Source: Candidatus Zhuqueibacterota bacterium RBG_16_48_16 (GTDB lineage: Bacteria; Zhuqueibacterota; Zhuqueibacteria; Residuimicrobiales; Sediminimicrobiaceae). From it: a DNA stretch of 6,462 nt. The notes beneath the pieces are model-generated. The model ran no database searches, was not told the origin of the DNA, and was given only the letters and a program-made list of their open reading frames with translations. The position numbers and the translations under genes were made by a program. The stretch spans positions 1 through 6,462 of the forward strand of contig METF01000108.1 in assembly GCA_001771235.1 (NCBI GenBank). The letters run 5' to 3'. Of this stretch, positions 1 to 5,446 are shown piece by piece. Numbering within the stretch: the stretch's first letter is position 1; the number at the start of each line of letters is the position of its first letter.

Positions 1-161
1 TGCTGGGTAAAGAGATACGCACGCTTGTGAATGAAAAACAATCGGAAGGTTCTTACACCGTTGACTTTGATGCGACAGGACTTGCGAGTGGCGTTTATTA
101 TTACAAGATATCGGCCGGCGATCGATTTGTTGAGACAAAAAAGATGGTTCTGATGCGGTGA
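1..161 (+). CDS. C-terminal end of a secreted protein with a T9SS/FlgD-like sorting tail (partial)
   Basis: Only the last 52 codons are present, read from base 3, with a TGA stop at 159-161. The peptide begins LGKEIRTLVNE, continues with GSYTVDFDATGLASGVYYYKI and ends FVETKKMVLMR. This is the classic pattern of the C-terminal domain of proteins exported by type IX secretion, or of the related FlgD-like Ig fold: a beta-rich module with a G(L)ASGVYYY core and a terminal K-K-M-hydrophobic-hydrophobic stretch. By family knowledge such tails direct cargo across the outer membrane and are removed or anchored at the surface. The body of the protein, and so its function, lies outside the window. A strong terminator follows 50 bases later, so this gene is probably not co-transcribed with the next. 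The tail type is well supported; nothing can be said about the cargo. Confidence 0.85.
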   Translation, partial: LGKEIRTLVNEKQSEGSYTVDFDATGLASGVYYYKISAGDRFVETKKMVLMR

Positions 162-211
162 GTGGGCTGGCAAACCATTTGAATGCTTATAACAATTTTT
201 TAAACGGCTGG

Positions 212-244
212 TTCGGCGAGGCAATGTCTGCCTCGCCGAATTTT
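212..244 (+). terminator. Intrinsic terminator after the sorting-tail gene
   Basis: A perfect 12-bp stem (TTCGGCGAGGCA at 212-223, TGCCTCGCCGAA at 229-240) closes a 5-nt loop (ATGTC) and runs straight into TTTT at 241-244. It lies 50 bp after the stop of the truncated gene and 176 bp before the next start. The stem is GC-rich and lies close behind a finished gene, as expected for a rho-independent terminator. The T tract is short and interrupted by G at 245, the only weakness. I see nothing else convincing between here and base 420: a short CACGGT/ACCGTG inverted repeat at 306-327 and no clear promoter. Confidence 0.85.
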
Positions 245-420
245 GTATTATGGGAATAATTGCCCGCCTTATCAGTGCTGTTCCTCTGATCTTTCTCCGA
301 CTTGCCACGGTGAATCAAGAAACCGTGAAAACATGGAAACATATCATCCCCGACTGTGTAATGTCTGAAAAAGGCGAGAGCGGATGAGCGAAAATATTAT
401 TTTGGGCCAAGGAAATTCAC

Positions 421-1452
421 ATGACAGATGAGCATTGGAATCGACTTTTGGATATCATGAATGGCGAGGTTTTTAGCCCTTCGCCACTAGGCTTTATTAT
501 CGACAGTCCGTGGCTGCCAAACTGGTGTGGCATTTCCATCCTGGATTACTATACTCATGATAAGCTGTGGCTTGAAGCGAACCTCAAAGCTGTGAAGGAT
601 TTCCCCGAGGCCATGTTTCTCCCGGGTTTTTGGTCCGAATTCGGTATGTGTACGGAACCATCGGCCTTTGGAGCGAGATGCACTTTCCCAGCCAACGCCT
701 TTCCGCATGCGCATAAAGTGATCCGTTCGGCGGATGAGATCGATGAGCTGCCGGTGCCGAATCCCAAAACCGATGGCTTACTGCCGTTCATGCTCAATCG
801 CCTGAAATTGGCCCAGCCTCTTATCGAGGATGCCGGCCACAAAATCCGCTTTGCTGTGGCTCGCGGTCCTTTGAACATTGCCAGTTACCTGATGGGATCG
901 GCCGAGTTCCTGACGACCATGATGATGCAGCCGGAAAAGGCAGAGCTGCTCTTGTCCAAAATCACCGGTTTTCTCAAGGATTGGCTGGATTTGCAGAGGG
1001 AAACCTTCCCATCCATTGATGGCATACTTTTGCTTGATGACATCATCGGTTTTCTCGGAGAGGTGGAATTCTGTACCTTTGGGCTGCCTCTTTTTCAGAC
1101 TTTGTATGATGCCGACGTCGCGGTGAAATTTTTGCATAACGACGCCCCTTGCAAAGTCTCCGTCCCCTTTTTGCCGGAGATGGGAGTGAACCTGTTTAAT
1201 ATGGGTTTTGAAATATCCCTGAACGAGCTGAAGACTCTGACAAGCAACACCGTAACCATGCTTGGCAACATTCCGCCGCGCGATGTCTTGGCAAATGGTA
1301 CTGCTGCGGATGTTCGCCACGCCGTGCAGGATCTCTTGAATGGGCTTGAGGAAAAATCGAGAGTCATTCTTTCCTGCGGCGGCGGTATGCCTCCCGGTGT
1401 ATCAACCGAGAATCTAACGACGTTTATCGAAGCGGTAGGGAATTACCACTAA
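421..1452 (+). CDS. URO-D superfamily protein, MtaA/CmuA methyltransferase-like
   Basis: The 343-residue product has the length and layout of the uroporphyrinogen decarboxylase superfamily TIM barrel. Visible marks are RGPLNIASYLMG at 148-159 (compare the GP-F-LA-L-G segment of the family), paired aspartates at 206-207, GNIPP at 282-286, and the C-terminal SCGGGMPPGVSTENL block at 318-332. The arginine-rich N-terminal motif of true HemE (RQAGRY-like) is absent, so heme synthesis is unlikely. In cobalamin-dependent methyltransferases such as MtaA the zinc ligands are H-x-C ... C. Here the matching positions read H239-N-D241 and C319, 80 residues apart, so one Cys is replaced by Asp, with C244 close by. 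This points to a methyl-transfer or related metal-dependent role, with the substrate unknown. The start is supported by AAGGAA at 409-414, six bases before the ATG. It lies upstream of an alpha-glucuronidase and a mannonate dehydratase, so a role in 4-O-methylglucuronate use is a tempting inference. No corrinoid protein or activase is in the window. No signal peptide is seen, so it should be cytoplasmic. Confidence 0.85.
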   Translation: MTDEHWNRLLDIMNGEVFSPSPLGFIIDSPWLPNWCGISILDYYTHDKLWLEANLKAVKDFPEAMFLPGFWSEFGMCTEPSAFGARCTFPANAFPHAHKVIRSADEIDELPVPNPKTDGLLPFMLNRLKLAQPLIEDAGHKIRFAVARGPLNIASYLMGSAEFLTTMMMQPEKAELLLSKITGFLKDWLDLQRETFPSIDGILLLDDIIGFLGEVEFCTFGLPLFQTLYDADVAVKFLHNDAPCKVSVPFLPEMGVNLFNMGFEISLNELKTLTSNTVTMLGNIPPRDVLANGTAADVRHAVQDLLNGLEEKSRVILSCGGGMPPGVSTENLTTFIEAVGNYH

Positions 1453-1455
1453 ACA

Positions 1456-1483
1456 TTGCTGTTTAAAATAATTTAGTCATAAT
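1456..1483 (+). promoter_or_regulatory. Weak sigma70-like promoter candidate
   Basis: TTGCTG at 1456-1461 and CATAAT at 1478-1483 are separated by 16 bases in an AT-rich stretch just after the URO-D gene. The -10 matches consensus in five of six positions; the -35 matches only in its TTG. If real, it would drive the alpha-glucuronidase and place the whole foldback element in the 5' leader. AT-rich DNA gives such matches by chance, and the sigma-factor consensus of this organism is unknown. Confidence 0.2.
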
Positions 1484-1566
1484 AAGTTATATTGAAAAAA
1501 TTGTAACTGTTCAGGCTAAGACGAAGGCTAAGTACTCCATTTCATAACTTCATGTTGGTTTTTTCT

Positions 1567-1621
1567 GTTTGTAGTTCACGCTTTAGCTTGATAATTTCAG
1601 CCTGAAGGCTGGACTACGAAC
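1567..1621 (+). repeat. REP-like hairpin at the centre of the foldback element
   Basis: A 24-position stem (1567-1590 with 1598-1621) closes a 7-base loop, ATAATTT. It has 17 Watson-Crick pairs, 4 G-T pairs that would be G-U in plus-strand RNA, and 3 mismatches. GTAG at 1571-1574 faces CTAC at 1614-1617 near the foot. In enterobacterial REP sequences a GTAG tetranucleotide beside a hairpin is what RAYT transposases (TnpA-REP) recognise. The right half also contains a self-palindrome, CAGCCT-GA-AGGCTG (1598-1611). The resemblance to REP/BIME units is by form; no RAYT gene is in the window. Confidence 0.6.
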
Positions 1622-1667
1622 TTTTACTTTTTCCATAACCTGACAAAGAATTCTGAAATGGACTACT

Positions 1668-1681
1668 AAGGAAAGAAGATG
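1668..1681 (+). promoter_or_regulatory. Competing Shine-Dalgarno and ATG supplied by the repeat
   Basis: AAGGAAAG at 1668-1675 stands a few bases before ATG at 1679, with a second ATG at 1682, in frame with the alpha-glucuronidase. Starting here would add 28 residues (MMTFFFC, then an LRLSLGLRL stretch encoded by the repeat arm) in front of the signal peptide. I judge this a fortuitous or alternative start brought by the repeat, because the downstream ATG has its own good site directly before a textbook signal sequence. Confidence 0.4.
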
Positions 1682-1750
1682 ATGACTTTTTTCTTTTGCC
1701 TTCGCCTCAGCCTTGGCTTACGCCTGAATAGTTACGGTACGTTAGCCATT

Positions 1751-1756
1751 GAAGGA
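1751..1756 (+). promoter_or_regulatory. Ribosome binding site that sets the alpha-glucuronidase start
   Basis: GAAGGA lies six bases before ATG 1763. It favours this start over the in-frame ATGs at 1679 and 1682, since the encoded protein then opens with a clean signal peptide. Confidence 0.65.
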
Positions 1757-1762
1757 AACATT

Positions 1763-3883
1763 ATGAGGTTCGGATTTACAGCACGACTGACAGCTTTAAT
1801 CTTTCTGGTTTTTTACTTTTTCCCGAATGTTACGCTTTCCCTGGATTCCGGCTATGACCTTTGGATGAAATATAACAAGCTGGACAACGAAGCCAGGTTA
1901 CAGGAATATCGTCAATTGATTCGCAACATTGTTATAACGACCGAATCAAAAACCGGCCAGATCATTCGCCACGAGCTGCAACAAGGATTGAGTGCCCTGC
2001 TTGGACAAAACATACCGATGTGGAAATCCGGGCCGACGGACGGCTCGTTGGTCGTTGGCACACCAGACAATTCCCAGTTCATAAAAAAATTATCTCAAAT
2101 CATTCCATTCTCTCAGTTGGGTCGGGAAGGATTTTTCATCACAACGCGAGAAATTGCCGATACCGCATCCGTTGTTATCGCGGCTAACTCAGACATCGGC
2201 CTGTTGTATGGCTCCTTTCACCTGTTGAGGCTCATCCAAACGGAAACTTCTTTGCACGACATATATCTTGTCTCACTACCACGAATTCATTACCGCCTGC
2301 TCAACCATTGGGATAATCTGGACGGATCGGTTGAACGGGGCTACGCCGGCAATTCACTGTGGAAATGGGACGAGCTGCCGGAGAAGGTGGATGCCCGTTA
2401 TGAAGACTATGCCCGCGCAAATGCTTCCATCGGTCTGAACGGGACGGTCATCAACAATGTAAATGCCAATCCGGCCATACTGAAGAAAGAGTATCTTGAA
2501 AAAGTTGCGAAACTGGCAGACGTTTTTCGTCCCTACGGCATTCGCGTCTTTTTGTCGATAAACTTTTCTTCACCCATTTCAGAAAAATTCACCTTAAACC
2601 GCAGGAGAGGTGGTATTGGCAATCTCGATACGGCGGATCCTCTTGTCCCTGAGGTGAGAGAATGGTGGAAAGAAAAGGTCAAGGAAATCTATCAATACAT
2701 CCCGGATTTTGGCGGATTCCTGGTCAAGGCCAATTCCGAAGGCATGCCGGGCCCACAGGATTACGGTCGAGGCCATGCCGATGGCGCCAACATGCTCGCC
2801 AAAGCCCTCGAACCCTTTGGCGGTGTTGTTATATGGCGCGCTTTCGTATACGACCAGGAGGTGGATGAGGACCGGGCAAAACGCGCCTATAAGGAGTTCG
2901 TGCCGCTGGACGGCCAATTTCATCCGAATGTATTCGTCCAGGCCAAAAACGGTCCCATCGATTTCCAGTCGCGCGAGCCGGTTCAGCCTTTGTTCGGGGC
3001 AATGCCCAAGACACCGCTGATGCTTGAATTGCAAATCACCCAGGAGTACCTGGGACATTCTACCCACCTGGTCTACCTGGCGCCCATGTGGAAGGAATAC
3101 TTCGAATTCGATACCTTTGCCAGGGGCGAAGGATCGACACTTGCCAGCATCGTGGATGGGACGCTTCATCGTTATGCCATGACCGGTATCGCTGGTGTTG
3201 CGAATATCGGCTCCGACCCCAACTGGTGCGGCCATTTTTTCGCCCAGGCAAACTGGTATGCCTTCGGACGATTGGCCTGGGATCATACCTTGTCGGCCGA
3301 GCAGATCGCAGAGGAATGGATCAAAATGAGCATCGGTGGTGATAGTAATCTTGTCAATAAAATCACCACCATGATGATCGGCTCCCGGGAGGCTTGCGTC
3401 GATTACATGACGCCATTGGGGTTGCACCATATCATGCAGGCCAATTTTCATTACGGTCCCCAGCCGGATTTTGCCCGCTCGCGGCGGGACTGGACATCCG
3501 TCTATTATCACCGCGCCGACAGCGCTGGCCTGGGTTATGATCGCAGCTCCACCGGCAGCAATGCGACCGGACAATACTTTTCGCCTCTCCGCGAGCAGCT
3601 CGATGGGCTCGCCACCTGCCCGGAGAAATACCTGCTTTGGTTTCACCATGTAAGCTGGCGTCATAAAATGCAATCGGGCCGAAGCCTGTGGGATGAGCTG
3701 TCTTTGAAATATCATGAGGGGACGAAATATGTTGACGAAATGATCGAAACCTGGTCCAGCCTGGAAAGCGAGGTTGATGAGGGAATTTTTAAGCATGTCA
3801 ATGAAAAATTACAGCAACAACAAAAGGATGCCATAATTTGGCGGGATACCTGTCTCAATTATTTTGCAAGGTTCAGAAAATAA
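1763..3883 (+). CDS. aguA: Secreted alpha-glucuronidase, glycoside hydrolase family 67
   Basis: GH67 enzymes remove 4-O-methyl-D-glucuronic acid, or glucuronic acid, from the non-reducing end of aldouronic acids made from glucuronoxylan, with inversion. From ATG 1763 the product is 706 residues, close to known members (about 680-730). Residues 1-26 form a signal peptide: an Arg-containing start, the hydrophobic run LTALIFLVFYFF, and likely cleavage near VTLS/LDS. The enzyme is thus periplasmic or exported. An N-terminal GH67 domain spans about 27-175, then a TIM barrel, then the C-terminal helical domain from about 470. Catalytic positions are visible: acid E326 in KANSEGMPGP, and D400 in KNGPIDFQ with E428 in ITQEYLG as the base pair. 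The D-to-E spacing of 28 is that of characterised members. The C-terminal block GIAGVANIGSDPNWCGHF is also typical. An in-frame extension to 1679 exists but comes from a repeat. With the mannonate dehydratase downstream it fits xylan glucuronate catabolism. Confidence 0.95.
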   Translation: MRFGFTARLTALIFLVFYFFPNVTLSLDSGYDLWMKYNKLDNEARLQEYRQLIRNIVITTESKTGQIIRHELQQGLSALLGQNIPMWKSGPTDGSLVVGTPDNSQFIKKLSQIIPFSQLGREGFFITTREIADTASVVIAANSDIGLLYGSFHLLRLIQTETSLHDIYLVSLPRIHYRLLNHWDNLDGSVERGYAGNSLWKWDELPEKVDARYEDYARANASIGLNGTVINNVNANPAILKKEYLEKVAKLADVFRPYGIRVFLSINFSSPISEKFTLNRRRGGIGNLDTADPLVPEVREWWKEKVKEIYQYIPDFGGFLVKANSEGMPGPQDYGRGHADGANMLAKALEPFGGVVIWRAFVYDQEVDEDRAKRAYKEFVPLDGQFHPNVFVQAKNGPIDFQSREPVQPLFGAMPKTPLMLELQITQEYLGHSTHLVYLAPMWKEYFEFDTFARGEGSTLASIVDGTLHRYAMTGIAGVANIGSDPNWCGHFFAQANWYAFGRLAWDHTLSAEQIAEEWIKMSIGGDSNLVNKITTMMIGSREACVDYMTPLGLHHIMQANFHYGPQPDFARSRRDWTSVYYHRADSAGLGYDRSSTGSNATGQYFSPLREQLDGLATCPEKYLLWFHHVSWRHKMQSGRSLWDELSLKYHEGTKYVDEMIETWSSLESEVDEGIFKHVNEKLQQQQKDAIIWRDTCLNYFARFRK

Positions 3884-3964
3884 ATTACAAAGATTCTCAA
3901 GAGAGTGACAGTTTTTTATATTTCGCTAGTTTTCGTTCGGACACTCTATAGCCTGAATAACTCG

Positions 3965-4115
3965 TTGCCACAAAGTCCCGAAGGCACTAAGTTACACAAA
4001 ATTTAGAGAATATTTAGTTTGTCGAGCAACTGCAATGAATCGATTCTAAAATACTGTTTTAGATGCCCTGCTTTATAACTTTGTGATCCTTTGTGACTTT
4101 GTGCCTTTGTGGCAA
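3965..4115. repeat. Second foldback element, built from CACAAAG/CTTTGTG heptamers
   Basis: The arms 3965-4001 and 4079-4115 are inverted copies, with 28 of 37 positions matching and the outermost 11 bases (TTGCCACAAAG / CTTTGTGGCAA) exact. The right arm holds four exact CTTTGTG units at 4079, 4089, 4097 and 4105, so the period is mostly 8. The left arm holds the matching units in decayed form (CACAAAG, CCCGAAG, CACTAAG, CACAAAA). The 77-base centre contains a small hairpin. No coding frame or target duplication is convincing. It fills most of the 278-bp gap between the alpha-glucuronidase and the mannonate dehydratase, ending 46 bases before the latter's ATG. I recall similar CACAAAG-type repeats in other bacterial genomes but cannot check this here. 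Confidence 0.65.
4045..4063 (+). repeat. Small hairpin inside the second foldback element
   Basis: TCTAAAA (4045-4051) and TTTTAGA (4057-4063) pair perfectly around a TACTG loop. The stem is AT-rich and lacks a following T tract, so it is not a good terminator. It is best seen as part of the repeat's internal structure. Confidence 0.4.
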
Positions 4116-4161
4116 AATTTATGAATAATGTAGGATAGGTTAACTCAGCGAAAGCACATAT

Positions 4162-5370
4162 ATGAAAATCATCAAGGCAGATATCATCGTTTGTTCTCCT
4201 GGCAGAAATTTTGTCACTCTGAAAATTTATACAGACCAGGGTATTTATGGCCTGGGCGACGCCACGCTCAACGGCAGGGAAAAAGCCGTTGCCACTTACC
4301 TCGAAGAATATTGCATCCCTTGTTTGATCGGAAAAGACCCGGCGAACATCGAGGATATCTGGCACTATTTTTACCGTGGCGCCTATTGGAAAAGAGGCCC
4401 GGTGACCATGACGGCCATCTCCGCCATCGACATGGCCCTTTGGGACATTAAAGGCAAAGCGCTGGATACCCCGCTTTACAACCTCATCGGTGGAAAAAGC
4501 CGGGGTAAAATCCTGGTGTACTCACATGCCTATGGCAAGGATATTGAAGAAACCGTCGACGTTGTCGGCAGGCAAATGGAAGAAGGTTTTCACGCCATCC
4601 GCGCTCAATCGGGAATCCCCGGCATCGATGATGTCTACGGCGTCAGCAAAGCGGATAAACCTTACGAGCCGGCGCAGCGCCAGTTGCCCAAGGAAAGCTT
4701 GTGGGAGACCGAGAAATATCTCAACCATTTGCCAAAGCTGTTCAAACGGCTTCGGGAAGTACATGGCGATGACCCTCATCTCCTGCATGATGCGCACCAC
4801 CGCTGTACGCCGGTCGAAGCCAGCCGGTTGGCAAAAGAGCTGGAGCCTTATCACCTGTTTTGGCTCGAGGACCCCGTGAGCGGGGAGTTGCAGGAGGGCC
4901 TGAGACTGGTGAGACAGCATTCCGTCACGCCTCTGGCCATCGGCGAAGTGTTTAACTCCATTTACGACTGCACGACCTTGATGACCGAACAGCTCATCGA
5001 CTATATCCGCATGCCCATCGTGCATGGCGGCGGCATCAGTCACTTGTTAAAGGTCGCGGCCATGGCCTCCATCTATCACATCAAAACCGGCTTTCATGGC
5101 GCCACCGACCTGTCGCCCGTCAACCTGGCGGCGTCGCTTCATTTTGATATGGCCATCAACAATTTTGGCATTCAGGAATACATGCCGCATCAGCCTGTTG
5201 TCAACGAGGTCTTTCAATCCGATTATTATTTCGACAAAGGTTACATGGTCATTGGCGACCGGCCGGGATTGGGCGTGGACATCGATGAAAAAGCCGCGAA
5301 AAAATTTCCCTACCAGCGCGCCTATCTGCCGGTGAATCGAAAGATGGATGGGACGATGTTTCATTGGTAA
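4162..5370 (+). CDS. manD: D-mannonate dehydratase, ManD type, enolase superfamily
   Basis: This enzyme dehydrates D-mannonate to 2-keto-3-deoxy-D-gluconate, the step that UxuA does in E. coli, and acts in the cytoplasm. The product is 402 residues, opens with MKIIKADIIVCSPGRNFVTL and ends in Trp402, as ManD proteins do. The lid domain covers about 1-120 and the barrel the rest. Metal ligands fall at D210 (in LLHDAHHR), E236 (WLEDP) and E262 (GEVF). The catalytic R147, Y159 and H212 are present, as are H312 in HGATD and E339 in QEYMP, at the numbering I recall for the characterised Novosphingobium enzyme. Ala314, after H312-G, is the residue I recall for high-activity mannonate dehydratases; the low-activity or gluconate-acting members carry Pro. 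The start has no strong Shine-Dalgarno (only GCGAAAG at 4148-4154), but family length fixes it. It lies 278 bp behind the alpha-glucuronidase, consistent with a shared glucuronate route, though the repeat-filled gap may separate the transcripts. RspA-like naming is an older alternative. Confidence 0.95.
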   Translation: MKIIKADIIVCSPGRNFVTLKIYTDQGIYGLGDATLNGREKAVATYLEEYCIPCLIGKDPANIEDIWHYFYRGAYWKRGPVTMTAISAIDMALWDIKGKALDTPLYNLIGGKSRGKILVYSHAYGKDIEETVDVVGRQMEEGFHAIRAQSGIPGIDDVYGVSKADKPYEPAQRQLPKESLWETEKYLNHLPKLFKRLREVHGDDPHLLHDAHHRCTPVEASRLAKELEPYHLFWLEDPVSGELQEGLRLVRQHSVTPLAIGEVFNSIYDCTTLMTEQLIDYIRMPIVHGGGISHLLKVAAMASIYHIKTGFHGATDLSPVNLAASLHFDMAINNFGIQEYMPHQPVVNEVFQSDYYFDKGYMVIGDRPGLGVDIDEKAAKKFPYQRAYLPVNRKMDGTMFHW

Positions 5371-5374
5371 AGGG

Positions 5375-5423
5375 ATCGATAATCAAGACGGGGCTTTGGC
5401 CTCAATGATCTCCGTCTATCGAT
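5375..5423. terminator. Possible hairpin terminator between convergent genes
   Basis: ATCGAT (5375-5380) plus AGACGG (5386-5391) pair with CCGTCT plus ATCGAT (5412-5423), leaving a 5-base bulge AATCA on the left. A short GGGGC/GCCTC hairpin (5390-5394 / 5399-5403) overlaps the inner end as an alternative fold. It sits between the stop of the mannonate dehydratase and the stop of the minus-strand gene, where a shared terminator is expected. The only T run after it is TTT, so efficiency is doubtful. Confidence 0.35.
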
Positions 5424-5446
5424 TTGAATGGCAGCGCAGTTTGGGA

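Larger units (their letters stand above)
1503..1735. repeat. Composite foldback (nested inverted repeat) element overlapping the GH67 5' region
   Basis: Three sets of inverted arms are nested here. Outer: 1503-1528 pairs with 1698-1735, matching 23 of 26 positions once a 12-base insertion (TTGGCTTACGCC) in the right arm is removed; the terminal 14 bases match 13 of 14. Middle: 1528-1546 pairs with 1652-1670 (16 of 19, with TCCATTTCA and its complement exact). Inner: 1567-1590 pairs with 1598-1621. About 27 bases (1671-1697) break the symmetry on the right side. It has no coding capacity of its own, and I found no convincing target-site duplication. It looks like a MITE- or BIME-type non-autonomous repeat. 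Its right arm reaches into the reading frame upstream of the alpha-glucuronidase, where it translates to an LRLSLGLRL-like stretch. Confidence 0.7.

Noticed and set aside
778..1320. Minus-strand open frame opposite the URO-D gene
   Set aside because: Shadow of a well-supported gene; low-complexity His/Gln-rich translation and no family features.
421..1452. True uroporphyrinogen decarboxylase (HemE)
   Set aside because: The HemE N-terminal RQAGRY-type motif is missing, while the methyltransferase-type H...C positions are largely kept; there are no heme genes nearby.
2594..3796. Long minus-strand open frame of 400 codons opposite the alpha-glucuronidase
   Set aside because: It lies fully inside a gene with intact GH67 catalytic motifs, shows no recognisable motifs, and is explained by the codon pattern of the plus strand.
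3902..3947. AGAGTG ... CACTCT as a terminator for the alpha-glucuronidase
   Set aside because: A six-base stem with a 34-base loop and no following T tract; too weak to call.
4076..4083. TAACTTTG, an exact match to the Bacteroidetes -7 box TAnnTTTG
   Set aside because: It arises from the CTTTGTG repeat, has no TTTG at the -33 spacing, and the organism may not use that sigma consensus.
4079..4111. Tandem CTTTGTG units as a CRISPR-like array
   Set aside because: Units are 7 bases with 1-3 base gaps, and there are no spacers of useful length or cas genes.
3958..4146. TAACTC at 3958-3963 and 4141-4146 as a target-site duplication of the second foldback
   Set aside because: The right copy lies 25 bases beyond the arm end, and six bases is too short to trust.
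4003..4365. Minus-strand open frame of 120 codons across the second repeat and the start of manD
   Set aside because: Its middle is the translated heptamer repeat (ATKAQSHKGSQS) and the rest is antisense to manD.
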